A stretch of DNA of 64,000 nucleotides from Hemicentrotus pulcherrimus. Taxonomy: Eukaryota; Echinodermata; Echinoidea; Camarodonta; Strongylocentrotidae. Below, piece by piece: positions 12,676-27,082 of this stretch. The position numbers and the translations under genes are program-made. Every line of letters begins with the position of its first letter. Within the stretch, counting starts at the first letter, position 1. The notes beneath the pieces were generated by a model. The model was not told the DNA's origin and did no database searches. It saw nothing but the letters and a program-made list of their open reading frames with translations. The stretch covers positions 16,314 to 80,313 of the forward strand of contig BEXV01000864.1 of NCBI GenBank assembly GCA_003118195.1, given 5' to 3'.

Positions 12676-15600
12676 ACGCTCACTGTCCCTGCATGTCTTG
12701 CAGGCCATCTCTTGTGATGATGATGATGATGAAGAACTTACAAAGGAGGAAGAACTTACCCTTCTTCTCCTCGTCCATCTCATCCATCTTGGAGTTGGAT
12801 CGCTTGAGAGCCAGCCGTGAACCCCTGAGTGATCAAATGATAATCAGAAGCCAATGGATGAAAACTATATCAGCATGGTAAATGAAGACGAGTTCCGAGG
12901 CGAGACGTAACGGATTCTTGATTTATGCCCAATTCGTTCCCGCTCTACCGGCGTCGACGGAACAACCGTCCGCCCTCCCGTGATAGATTTGTAATCGGTT
13001 TTTAGTGAGTAAAAAGTTATTTTGAAGGAACAGAAATGGTTTGGTATAATTCTATACGATGCCAAAGTGGTTGTGTTTTAGAAATAAATTGAATACTTTG
13101 TAATATTTTGTATTACTTGTTGATGATTAAATAATCAGGTAATTAGAGTATAAACGGAATGGATCCGCAAAATCATTCAAGGGAATTTTTATAATAAAAG
13201 GAAGACACATTTCGTTACACGTGCAACTGGTATCAACATTGCGGGGGTGTAAGTCAGGATTATATGTCAGAAACAAAGAATTCGATTTACTAATCCATAC
13301 GCGGGCAAAATTTGATGCATAGTTGATGTTTTATAGAAAGAAAATGGGGTTAGACAAATTTTATCAACCATTACATGAAGGTCTGTGATTACAACATAAC
13401 AGTGCTAACTGCAGTGGGGGACACCATATTCATCGACGGCACCAAAATCCCCGTGACATCCATCCCGCTATACACCGTGTTATGTTGAGTGCAAGACAAC
13501 AGCGTAAGAAGCCACACCTCACTAAACTCCCTCTCTCTCCCTGATGGGCGCGCTGGGACACGGTTAGAAAACGACGTGTTTCGCGATCTGTACCCCCTAA
13601 CGTGGGCCTTTCCCCATTGATCACTTTCCAAATTCATTGTGTATTTCTGTTGATAAAACCCAAAATTTTACTTACGCACCATCCCACAGATTGCAGCTTA
13701 ATTCCAAAAGTATTGTTACAAAATTCTATACAGTTTTACTTTTAAGAAATCATGGAATAGCACCGGTGTGCATTTTTTGCATCCATTATTGAATTATCGC
13801 TTGAACACGTCCCTGTGTTCTTATTGACTCACCACTATTAATCACGTGACTAGTTTCTGGTGGACTGAAAAGCGATTTGGTATTTACAAATGGTCTGCTG
13901 ATTTTCACCCAGATCATTGTCGATCTTTAAAAGATACGTACTTTGGCAGACCAAACAAAACCCAACAAAATAAAAAAAAACACGGGGAATTATTCGCGAA
14001 TTCAAATCATTTTTAATGTTTATTGACGCTTTCAATGGTCTGGATTCCTTCTTCTACGAATGTTTGAACTCCTTTAACATATTGGCCTAATCACGTGGCA
14101 GTCTAATATTCAATATCGGGTGCATACACATTTTGTACTCCGTCTCTTGTTAAGAATTAAGTTTTCCCAATCTTGTTTTAAATAGTGATCACTTTTTGTT
14201 TATTTATTTATTAATCTATTTCTTTGTAATTATTTATTTATATGTTTATTCATTTATTCATTCCTTTACTATTAGCTACACCACAGTAACTGTGCAAAAA
14301 CATGAAACCAGGCAGCAATGTGAACTGGCTCTGCTTGGAGAGTTCCGATCTCCATATCGATAAAGCATGAAGTAGAAGTGGATTGGAGAGTCGTTTGACT
14401 CGGATTCCCACCCATCCATCACGACTTCGATTCGGAACATCGTTCGTTCAACCCGCCGTACGCGATCACCTTACCGGCCACCATACAATACACATCCCGT
14501 CCTATCGTCATCTCGCCCGCCAGCCATAGCCTTCCGCCCAATCTTGTATTTTCTGTCATGTTTAAAGCGTATCTTGATCATGCTGCCTAATACAATTCGA
14601 GCGGTGATATAACGATTAGATTAATGTTAGCAACAGTTTAATACCATTTTAAACGCAGGGAGATGTCAACATTTTTTTTTAAAGCGCGAATAAACTTGGA
14701 CTGACGATATTAACACACTATTTTAGTATCCACGGTGAAAAGATGTTGCTTCTGCTAATCAGGTCTCCTCAAAACATTAAATACCATATCAAATGCACGG
14801 AGATGCCAACATTGAGCAATAAAGAAAAAAAAAGGGGGGGGGTCGAAAAAGCACATTAACATGGACTGACCATTAAGAAACCATTTTGTATCTCGAAAAC
14901 ATGACCAAATATTTGTTGTCTGGTCTGATATTATTTAGCAAGCCATTACAGCATCTAATATCATCCTAATAACCCCAAAATTGAAGCCATAAAATAAAAC
15001 CGAAGCAACAACATTTTGGCACCGAGCAGAACGTAATAGAAATGTTATTAATCAGCCCTTTTGGGGTGAGAAAGTTAATGATAAAACAACATTTCAATAT
15101 TAAGAAAAATTAATAAATGCAAAATAATATTCACCTTCTTGCCATTCCGTTGTCCCGGAAGCCTTTGGCGAAAGGATTATGGTCGATCTTGAGTTGGGTA
15201 ATCTATAAAAGGAAATAGAAGAAATATATATTCGATATTTAGTCACGGTTTTGAATACTGCTTTTATTTTAAAAATTGTAAGCAATTATAATGATCGTAT
15301 TTCATCGATTGCTCGTTGAAATAAACAACGAAGTAACATTTTCAAAAACATATCTAAACCATAAAAGTCGCTAGAATGCCTCTTAAAGCAAATAAGCTTG
15401 AAATGTTCATGAAAGTTCTAAATGTCATCTTTAACAATAATATTAAGTTGTTGGTAAAGTAACAAATAGTAATATAACATGCATGGAATGCCAATATGGA
15501 AAACGTTGAAGATTATGGGTGCACTTCTAAAAATTTGAGCTCTATTCATCCATGTTTGTTGTTGGAGGTTTCAATTAAGGTTTGAATAAAGATCACGTGG

Positions 15601-18600
15601 ATCCATTCATGTATATGTCTGATTGATTGTACAATTCATGACTTATGTATGGTGATGATGTATATCTATATAAAAGTTGCATAAATCAAATCAAATCAAA
15701 ATTTAGCCAGAGTTTTATAATGCATCTGTGTCTAGGTTATCATCCGCACTTTAGAGCACAGTCCATTTACTCTCGAAAAAAAATCAAATGTTTATTTCGA
15801 AGTACCTTCTAATTTTGACAGATAAAAATGGGAGTTGTTTGATAATCTTCTTGATTATTCAACCGTACACGTCTAAAGTAGATGCAATGGGTCGAATGCG
15901 TTAGGGGTGGGGAGCATACTAATTCTATGACATCGGGCTGACCCATCAAAACAAACAGTTTTATTGAACGTCCGGGACTAAGCACAGATGTCCCATTCTG
16001 AGTAGCAGCTTTCTTGCATGGTCCAAACCATGTAATCTAAAGATAAATACAATTACTGAGAGCACGGATGAGAGGATGTTCACGGGTGAGATGCTAGAAT
16101 GGAAGAGGAAAAGGAACAGAGTAGAAAGAAGGGAGGAAAAGGAAGAGAGGAGAAGGTAGAGAGGAAAAGGTAGAGAGAAGGAAGAGGTTATTTTTAGGGG
16201 GATTAGGCGGGTAGATGAAGCGAGATGAAGAGGAACGCAAGATTAAACAACACTGGGTAAGCTGATGGAAGGGGGGGGCAGAGGAAACCAAAGAGGCAGG
16301 CACGTACCTTGTGTTGTAAACATATATAATTTTGATTTTCATTGATATTTTCAGAGCGTGATATAAGCCGATTTACTGACATTATTTTCCGCAGCTATCA
16401 TTGCGAATATTTTCAGGCCCATTCATTATTCAATGAGTAGCCTTGCCATTTTGTCAATTTGTTGTCCTATTATTTCCATTATTTTAATTTCCAATGATTG
16501 ATTGATTGATTTTTTTGTCTCGATTTTTACCCTGTCCCGCTTAACGGCATTATATTGTTTGTCATTTTTTGCAACTATTTTTAAAATTTTGAACATCAAG
16601 TTTGACTTTCTTTTACGTAAAATGTTTTTAAAAGTTGGTGAAATATGTTCCCTTTAATGTCTGATAGTTTTTTATTTTATTTTGTAAATTGTGAAAATTT
16701 TATTTTGTTGGTAAATTATAGATTAATGTTTGGGACTTAAGTTATGGTAAAGTTTCACAACCGCACACCCACACGCACACTCAGGCACAAAACAGTAAAT
16801 TGTATTTCTTTCCCCCACTAATTCTTTTATTCCATGTAATCTTAAATGACGTTATATTCAAGAAGTTATTAATAGCCCAGAAACCTTCTATTATGGCTAT
16901 AATAGAGCATTGCATGTTTCAGAATGAACATGGGCATGTTTTTTACCGGGGTTTTTTAGCAAATACTTGTAATTACGATTGAGTTTGGCGAAAGCAAACC
17001 CAGTGAATATATCCCACTTGCATAAATTATGTTGCCTATTGATTGTCAATTTCTGAGAATAGACTACCATGCTATATAGCCTCGACTAACGAACCGGTTA
17101 ATCACGATCTTCAAATTATGTTTACTTCTTAAAAAGAAGAAAAAGTGGTCGCGATTTTCTGACATAGCTGTCTGACGCATGATGAGTTGTTCGGTCGCAA
17201 GATAATGAGGGAGATATATTATGTTGGTTTTTTTCCTTTCCGCTTTTTTTTCTTCTGAATCCTTCGGTTGATGGGGTATTTTCTTCCGACTCCGATCCCC
17301 GTGCAGAGCGCTCTTGGGAACCCGGGTTAGTCGGGTCTCAATTAACGTGTATTTAATATTCATAACTTAAGGCTAGTGCCCGATGAAGCGAAAATAACGC
17401 ATCGTCGTGGAGTAGTAGCGTCGTGTGCAGCGAGCCTTGACCGGTGAACCCCTCTCCACCAAACCGCGCAGCTCGGCCGAGCTCTTTGCCTCGCTCGCTC
17501 GAGGAAGATAGACTTGCACCACCGCGGCGATGATGATGGGAGAAAGCTCGTCGAGGCGGCTTCGCGTGACTGGGCGCATGTTCTCCGACTCGATCGCGAT
17601 GTTTCAGGGCGTAATTATTTCGATTCTGGCAGGGGACTTGACCATTCTATTTGCGCTCCTGCCTCTCCCGCGGGACCTCTGGGGCCCATGCTCCCCTAAC
17701 TCGGCCTTTCTACGGCAGAAAAGAGAGGCATGGCAGACAGCATGTATTCGCTCTCAATCCAGCCAAGCTTCTTAAGTTTTAATTTCCATGCTGCGTGCAC
17801 ACGATTCAAACGCAGCATACTGGAAACCCCTTTGGTTCACTCTGTCACCATCTATCCCTCTCCTCATCGTAAATCCATTTAAGGGATCCATCCACAACCA
17901 TATAGATTCCTGTATATATATTTTCAAAGATAACCGAAGCGTATCGTAGTATCAATTACCTCCTCACGACCTCTCAGAAATGAACACTATAACGATAAAA
18001 AAGACTGAAATAATGAGCACTTCGGACATAATAATTTGAAGTCTGCTTTTAATGCTAGGTACCTTATCTTTGTCAAAGAAATAGTGATAGAAAGTACCCA
18101 TTGGGGTAAAATGATTTGTTGATAAAGAGACATCAAGGTTGATACAAAGTTGGACATTTGGTATAACAGACGGGGGACGATGTTTGACCACCGCTCGTTC
18201 ATAGAAATCATCGTAAAAAAATGGCCAATTTATCATAAAATCCATTTACCAAGGGTAGAAATATAAGTTGTTGACCTTCACATAAACTTTGTATAAATTT
18301 GATATTAGGTCAACCTCTGTCCGTTCCCCTATAGGCCTTCATTCGTTTGTGTACTTTCTTTTTAAAACATAGATTAATAAAACATTATCAACGCGTTGAC
18401 TTTGTTTTAATGTCCCTTTTCTTTAGCTTTACACGAGAGATTTTGTGTTGACATTAATGTGTAATATATTGAAAACATCCCCTTTTATTATGATAAAGTA
18501 GGTTATGAAGATTGCTTGTATATTGTTTTATCCAAAACAGGAGGGGATGGGCTATGGGAGTGGTCTCATCATTTCCTTTATCAATTATTCATTAACAATG

Positions 18601-21600
18601 CATGAAACTTCTTTTTCATAATGAAGGACAAATATAAGATGATTAATTTAAAATAAACGTCCTAACGTCGTTTTCCTTCTTCTGTGATATCCTGATATTC
18701 TTCTCCTTTTATTATACATTTCCAATCAAGAACCAAATATCAATGTTAAAGGAAGAGCATCCTTAAAACCCCTTTTATATATTGATTCATGCAATAGCGG
18801 TGTAAATCAAAAGGAAGAGAAGGATATATAGATTATACATTCATGTTTTAAAAGAACATGGTAACTTTGAACAATTCATCTTCTTTATACGTTCGAACCA
18901 AGCTTGCAAGGAGTAAAATGAGATCTGCGTCGATCACTGCGTGTCGACGTGGCTGTTTAATCCTAAAAGTGGTCCAATATTTGATGAAGACTTTCGGAGA
19001 GGATTGGTAAGTTTGTTGAGCTTGAAGGACGTTCGACGTGCACTTATATTTTTTTTTCATTTAGGAAGCAAGCCGCTATTAAAATGTGATTTGATGCTGG
19101 TGGTGGTGCAAGCCGGGCAGGTCCAGCGCACGGGTTGTGTAAACTACGCGTGTCGGAACACGAAAGCTACGCGCGATCACATGAAAACCAACACTCCATG
19201 TAATATGCAGGGCCCACGTCCGCCCACACCAGCCCCATTGTGCTCGCCTGTTTACTGATAACATTTTGCGAGGGTTTAAACATCCCACTTGGGAAGAATG
19301 CTCGGAAATGAATTTGAGAATGTATACCCATGTTCGCCTTGTATCTCTGACATTGTGTTCGTTACGTAGACGTTACATGGTACGAAAAAAGCGGCCTCGC
19401 GCCGGTGCGCGTTGCTGCCGGTTGCCGCTGGCTGTCGCACGCGCTTGCGTTGACACAACCGCACTGGGTTCTATATGAAGGCAAACAGCGCGGGGAGGCG
19501 AGGAATTAACGGTCCATTACAGGGCTGCCATTCACTTCATCAACTTGCCCCAGTTCGATTCCACTGATGAGACTTTCATCGCAAAATTATTGCTCTCAAA
19601 ATGGACGGCGCGGAGCTTGTCTCAAAGCTGCAAAAATAGCAGCGCGCGTTTTCTGCACCTCAACGTTAACGGGACGATAGAGGAGAGGGAAAAAGTTCTA
19701 CAGAGGAATGATCGAAAGACTTGTGCAAAGAAAAGGAACAGAAGAAGAGCGAGTTTAAAAAAAAAAGTTATCCGCGTTGGAGAGAGAGCCGGGAGGTAAA
19801 AAAAAAAAAAAACGAAATGGGATGTAGAATCGCAAGAAAGAAAGGAAGAAGATTATAAGAGGGGAAAAAGATGAAACTTGTATTACGAAGGAGGGGGAGA
19901 TGCTGGTTAATTGTTGTAAGGAGACGCATTAACGGCTTTTCGTCGAATGGACAAACACGGAACGCTTGTTAACAATTAAGGAGAAGAAAGGCTTTGGCTA
20001 AGTGAACATGGTCCAAACAGAGCTAAGAAAACATGAAGACACGCAGCAGAAACAATACCCATAATGCCACGCCCAGAGGTTAAACAAGAACAAAGAGGAT
20101 TAATAGCTATAGTAATGAGCTTCGTTTCTTGCCTTGGTTTAAGTATCTTACGATGGAGCCATGTGCTTGGTGCTTCACAACATTCAACATGTGCAGAAAT
20201 TTCCTCAACATTTTAAGAATTTGAATGTTTTCTCAGTATGTTGAAATAGATAGTTCCCTTTAAACATGAGAAAGCATTTTGAAAAGTATATTAATTGCAT
20301 TGTCTATGTTGAAAGTAACCATGGAAACAGCGCCGCATTCAAAAGCTTTACAAACAATCCGATGACGCATGGTGACAAGACGAGTGACGTAACTATCCAT
20401 ATACATCCACGTCATTTATGCTCTTTATACAATTTCCTTTTTCGAATTACAATTATAGCTACGATTTGGAAAGTTGAATTTATATGGAGTGCATTTGTTG
20501 CCCTATTTCATCAAAAGATAAACGTACAACATTTTATTTTTCATTTATTTCACTCAACTTACCATTTTAGTCCTTTGCGACGTTATATTCAATCGCACTT
20601 ATCCCTAAGTCAACGCATAATCATGCACTTTTGAAAATGTCGTATATGGTAACTACCTTATTTAATTGTCTTACCTTTTCGTTCTGGTAGGCTGTGACGG
20701 CGATAAAGGTGGTTTCAGGGAAGGCAAAAGTCACGAAGCTGTTCCATCGTAGACTGAACACATCGTTTGCCTGCACGATGTGAAAACGGGGTTGGTACTT
20801 GTGCATCGAATTTAGAATGATCTGCGACAAAAAGGAAATACAAATGAAAGAGAAGAAAGAACATTGTGAGCAAAAGCATTAGGGTCATGAAATATTTTTT
20901 CTATTTGATCATAAAGCTAATGAAATCTTATAGTTTTATAGTGATCATAATTTAAATAATCTGGGTATATCTACCGCTTGATATGAAATACCATTTATTA
21001 GCGCTTTACAGATAATTCAAAGTTTGGTAGTGATTCAAAAGTAAATGTCAAATAGGAAATAGAACCGTATCAAAAACGAAGCCCGTCCCTACAAAAATAA
21101 TCGAATAAGCGATCTTTGTATTCCTTATTAGAGGTTTAGAATTGTGTTGTATATGTGGTATTGCTTGTAAAAATGTTGAAGAATTAAAATAGAATCGTCA
21201 CTAATTAAATGAAATTCGTTTGATTAACAAACCAATTCTAAAATTGACTGCCTAAATTAATCCAAGAAATAAATCTATCATTAGGAAGGTATGTTAAAAT
21301 GTATTAGATATAAGACGGATAATGGATAGAAGATTCATATCTTGATGTTTGTTTTCTAATTGATTTTCAGGTTATTATACGTCATTACATTGAATAATAT
21401 CAGTCCGATTCATGCTGATTTGCAGACATTGTCATTTCGATACCGTGTTTTTCAGTTTTCAGGTCACGTTCCAATATCTGTTTACATATCTCATTTCGCT
21501 CTACAGAATGAAACAGTAACTTTTCACGGCCACGGCTACATTCAGTCTATTTTAGGTTCCTTCTATTAAAGGAAAACAGAGGGTAGAAAAATCCACACAC

Positions 21601-22404
21601 AAGAAAGAGGTAAGAAATTCTTTTTTTCTTCTTTGCAGGAATCATAACAGGCGTGGGCATGCAATAATTCAAATAGAATTGGCAAGAAAAGACGACCTTC
21701 GCTCAGCAGGGCGCTGGAACTCGTCAAAGATAGATCATGCCAAACGCATCAACGTTATAGACATAACAACCACACAAAAACAGTTAGCACCCGACTGTAA
21801 GAAAATAGACGACAGTAAATTGTATATCACAAAATGTGAAATTTAGAGGAAAAAAAAAGAAGAGGGAGAAAAAGAAAATAGAATAGGATGAATAAATAGA
21901 AGAAATGGAGGAAAAATTATATAAAAAGGTGGCCAAGAGTAGAAAAAACAAAAGCGTGGTGAAGTGAACACATGGTGATGAATCGGTGGGCGGATTTTAC
22001 GACTGAGCTGGCCCGAATAATGCGTCGGTTTCAACAGGTGACGATAACATCAGATTGATCAATGCATGGGACTACAGGGATCGAAATCGGAGGCGCCAAC
22101 GGGACCTGGCCTGCTGTTGTTAGGCTTGTGGGAAAAAGAAGCTGCTCCGCAAGATGTGGTCTACTAAAATAATCACGACGGCAACTCAACATTCCTCGCC
22201 TAACAAAAGGCGGCAAATAACGATATGTCCTTGTGTTTATATCAGTTTTTTATTATGATGATGTATATACAAAGGGTGGATAATTTGGCACGCAATTATT
22301 GTTACTGTTGGTTTATATAGTTCCCTTTATGTTTTCGATACAGCTACTGTGCCCACTATCTTGATTTGGTATCTCTTCCGTGTTGTTTTAAGGTGGGTGT
22401 GTGT

Positions 22405-22444
<40 letters not shown>

Positions 22445-25400
22445 ATAATTGTGGCGTCGCCTCCACTCAAGGTTGCCTGTAGGTTCGGAAGAGCAATCGT
22501 GTCACGCAATGGCATCACTCCATCACATTATGTATTGCATTCTAAACCCAGATGTGTTAATAGCCCGACAATTTTCGCGGACTTTGATGGGGCTGTCTTT
22601 AGCAACAGCGTCACATTTAGAGACCTAGGTGATCGTATTTGTTTCCTACACTCTCTCCGATTCTCCCTGTTTCGTCACCGGCACTTCACTCTGCCTGACT
22701 AAGATCACACCCGAAGCGACAAAGACATGTCAATTAAGAAAAGAGAACCTGTCAAAGCTTGGTACAGTTATCCCTTTTTTAACCGACCTCACTATTTAGG
22801 TGTCAGAGTTAATAATGAATAAAACAAATTCATTTGATAGAACTCAAAGGTCAAAGCATTACAATGTCTGGGTTTTCTTTATTCGTCAAGTATCCTTAAT
22901 TCCCTAAAGAAATCCACTTACGTTTGTATTAATCAATTTTGAGAGTTCATTAGTAATAATGAATGAAGAAAAGAAACGAACTTTTATTAATTATCTTTTA
23001 AGACAACATCTAACGTAGATTACAAATTGTAAAGATCATTTTCCTCCGTGTGTAGTTCGATGGAAATAAATGCAAATGATTTAATGTGATCTCCGACTGA
23101 GTATGTTTTGACAATTCAATCCGATTCAGCTGCTTTAGGTCTTCTAATCAACATTTTACACAGCTTTTAGCCAAATCGTGTAAAAAGACCGCAACGTCTT
23201 TCAAACATCATTGATTTTCAGAATGTCTTACTTCAGATGGGTTGCTCAGCATGGGTTTATAGATACCACGTGCTATCATAGCCTGCGATCTCTAATCAGC
23301 AGTGGCACGCTTTATCGTGAGTGAATGCTTCAGAAATCATGGCAGAAAAATGATTCCTTCTCAAGACGCATTTTAAATCAACAGCAGACCGTGAGCGGTG
23401 TAACATTAACCGTCTGTATTTTCTCCCAAGACCCCCTACACCCCCACACCCACATTCGCTCAACGCACGCATCTCAGTTACATTATTTACTGCAAACTTA
23501 ATCGAGTTTTGTTTGTGCTCGCGATGGCGCCTCGTAGAAGATGGCGGAAAAATGCTGACATCCGTTTGGGAGCGCGCAAAGGGCGATCTTTGGTTTGATA
23601 AGACGCCCCCCTGCGGTCGCCTACACCTGTAGCTTATGACTCCTGCGTACTGTCTTATGGAAGAAGTCATGAAGCCGACTCAAGAAATTGAAGGAAAAAG
23701 CAACAGTTATTTAGACGCTGAATTCGTAGTTCATGAATTTGTTACGTTAGATTGTTCAATAAAACAGTACAGATTAACATAGTGAAAATGGTATAAAAGC
23801 AAAAACTCTTCGTTCTTTGTTGTATTCATATCCTTTTTCTCATTGATTATAGATGGAACGAAATAAAATGCGAGGTTCTTGCAGGCTTTTTGAAGGAGAT
23901 ATATCAATTATGTTAAGGAATTTTTCAATGACTTATACTGACTTGAAAAAGGTTATACTTTACAATTTCCTTGAAATATTGCATAGTCTTTCATTATCTA
24001 TATTTATTAATCCTTAGTATTAATAACATGTAAAACCGTTATGATTGCAAAAATCGTTTACTAATTGAAAACAAAATTAATCTCACCAAAATCGATAAGA
24101 TTTGCATTGGTCACGTTCAAAAAGATTCAATTTTCAAGACTGAGAAATTGTTGGTTTAGGTGGTGAAATCCATCATATTTTTCTTTTAAAAACGGGATAT
24201 ACAATTGTATTATATAAGCAGATTCGTTGAGCAGTCTACCCTCAAATTTGATAGAAACCGATGTCTTTATTTATGCAATAATTTCGTGTCGGAACTTTTT
24301 CAATTGAGATAAAAGGGTTTATTCAATAAGAGACAGGAAATGAAAGAAATATCATTAACGCAATTAGAATATACAGCTTTATCTTTTGACATCAATAGTG
24401 TTTATTCCAAACTTTCTCTTATTGAGAATAGTGTCGGTAGAGATCGAGATGCAAAGAGGTCAAAAGAAGCGACCACAATGCGCGCGTTTTACGCGCTCTT
24501 TTGCTCAAAACATCACCGGCATTGCGCTGGGACAATCCTCGTGGCTTGCCTGATTGCTCGCCGGTTTCTTTGGGGTTAAGCAAGCGAGGGCCGGTGCCTT
24601 CTAAACTCATCATGCTGGATTAAGCTTCAAACAAACCAACTCACGGACGGGTCCATTGACGACGACCCGAACGTTGTCGAAAATCGATGCCCTCCTTCCT
24701 TTATAGCTCAATAAGAGGTTTATTATTCATTTTCAGTGTCTTTGTCGTGTATTATTTTCAGTGGCATTATTATCACGATTATTGCAAAATAAATGAAAGG
24801 AACATCTTCACGACGGCTTTGATATATGCCGACTGTTTGATATAGACCACACGCCGACTCCCGATGTTACGAAACCTTGGACATTTTTATATCATGTTTC
24901 ACGTTGATATGAGTGAGAAAGAACAGCTCTTTTCTTTTCTTTTCCTCTTTGCTGTATCTCTCTTTTTAATGTAGGCCTTTCTTAAATAAATAATTCTCAT
25001 CACTATAATGCTTTTGCTACTCTTAAATAATGATTTAACTATTTATTATCATTATCGTTATTAGTAAACTGAAATATCACTATCATTACTATTTCAGTTT
25101 GAATGTGGCATCTTTCTCTGTGTCTTTATCTTCATCTCTGTTCCTTTGTAAAAAAAAAAAGAGAAGTTCAGTTCAGTTAAACATTGTGATAACAAATGGT
25201 GTATCAATACTTTGTATGTCAAAATTCTTGAAATTCAAGAGTAATGGAGAAAGAGAGAAAGGCAGATAGAAGACAAGGGGAAAGATGAAAAAGGGTAGTC
25301 GAAGTGGGAAGAGAATTGATATTAGATTACAAGTTGTTTAAATTTGGAGAAAAAAGTGTGGTCAGAGAGAAAAAATGAGACGGAGTTCATAAAGAAAGAA

Positions 25401-25603
25401 ATACAGAAAAGAAAAATTGAAAAAGGGGTTTAGATTGTGGAAAAGAGAAAGAAATAGATTTTCAGAGATAAATTGAATAGAGTTGTATGGAGAAAGAAAG
25501 ACGGAAAGAGACAGAGAGATTGAGACAGAGAGAAAGGGAAATGGATATACAGGACTTGGAGCATAAGAGATCATAAGTCAATTTAGGAGCAGATCGAAAG
25601 GGA

Positions 25604-25640
<37 letters not shown>

Positions 25641-27051
25641 GAGAGTGAGTGTGTGTGCGAGTGTGTATGTGGGTGTAAGAGGGAGAGAGTGGAAGAAAGA
25701 AAAAGGGAGATAGAGACATACAAAAGAAGAGATAGACAGATAGACAGAAAGACAGAGGAAGATACAGACCGACAGAGACAGAGAGAGAGAGACAGAGAGA
25801 CATAGTAGGGCGAGTCAGAGCTCAAAAGTCAATTTAGGAGGAGAAGAAGGGTATCGTTTGCGGATAGGACACTGTGATTTAATCAGTGTGCGCTGTTTCA
25901 GCTGTCCGGGTTCGATTCGCGTTCGATCGCGATGCGTGGCCCGAGATAGCAGAGAAGGTTATCCACTACGATGACGCCATTTATTGTCCGCCATTTTCAC
26001 TCTTTATCAAACCGTTTCCTGATCGCAACAACAATACCGTGTAGGCGGCTGCATGCTCGATATTTAAGGTCACTTATATCCTGTGGTTTTTGTTTCATTA
26101 CTCATGCTATCATCATGTCTCTCTTCCTCATAATTATGTCTTCACGATTGTATACTTACATAACTATATTGATACTGTTTTGCGTTTGCGCGCCTTGGTG
26201 CGCGTTCACTTTTGTAATGAGAAGCGCTGCAGGTGCGTAGCTTGATTGCATTTTATAGAACAGCAAGTTGGTCATTTTCCTATCCTATTCTTTTCATTCT
26301 TTTATAATATCTTAATCTTTATTTACTTAATACAATTACAAAAAAGTCTACTTCACAAGGCGAGGGAAAGATAAGAAGGTAAATAAATGAGGAGGATTAT
26401 TATACAAAATCGATTTAGGAATGGCTCTCAAGATGAATTCTATAAAGTATCACGAAGTAGTTCAATAACTTGCTTGTTGGATTTCATAAGATGTTGTATA
26501 CCTGTTGTATGATGTATACTTTTAATATGCAGGCCTAATCTTTGATTTCCTTTCTAAGACAAAAAAGCAGAATGAAGAATACGTTTTTGGGTGCGTTTTA
26601 TAGTATGCAAATCATTTTATTTTCTTTCGATAAGTTTCTTACGAGTCATCAATTATGTTTATAAAAGAAGCTTGATTCTCAGCCATATTGATTTGATTTG
26701 TAATTGGATGTAAAATTAGAATGGGCAAAACTCTGAATTCTCCTTAAATCTAAATCATTATTTTCTGGGATGAAATGAAACTTTCATCAGCACGGTGGAA
26801 AAGAGAAGGAGTCATTGTTTTGACATGGGCAAGGGCATTTCATTTTAATCACTGCAAGAATAACTCCAATCATCATCGGAAGTTTGCCGTCAATACGGAT
26901 GGATGAACCCCCTCCAATCTTTGACACTTCCCAATATGCAACGAATCGTTCAACTTGTGAAAAGTTAACAGAGCCCAAGAGAGATAGGAGGGAAGGAGAT
27001 GGAGCAGGAAGGTTGGAAGCGGTGAACGAAAGTTGTCTGTCTGAGGAAGAG

Positions 27052-27082
<31 letters not shown>

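Larger units (their letters stand above)
8435..12759 (-). other. tbx6/16: intron 6 of the T-box gene
   Basis: A 4325-nt intron between phase-1 junctions. It holds two MITE-like elements (8731-8821 and 9114-9258), a G-rich stretch with the single N (10678-10731), a (GTA)n tract (12130-12250) and opposed (GA)n and (TC)n tracts at 12310-12382 and 12631-12673. The rest (9260-12100) shows no recognisable feature apart from short AT-rich and G-rich runs. Confidence 0.75.

Noticed and set aside
17964..18245. 93-codon minus-strand frame ending in a hydrophobic segment ([20 protein letters not shown])
   Set aside because: It resembles a tail-anchored small protein, but it lies in AT-rich intron 4, lacks a recognisable family and has no supporting splice or promoter signal.
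25853..25935. Functional tRNA gene
   Set aside because: A and B boxes are suggestive, but spacing and acceptor-stem pairing are wrong for a working tRNA.
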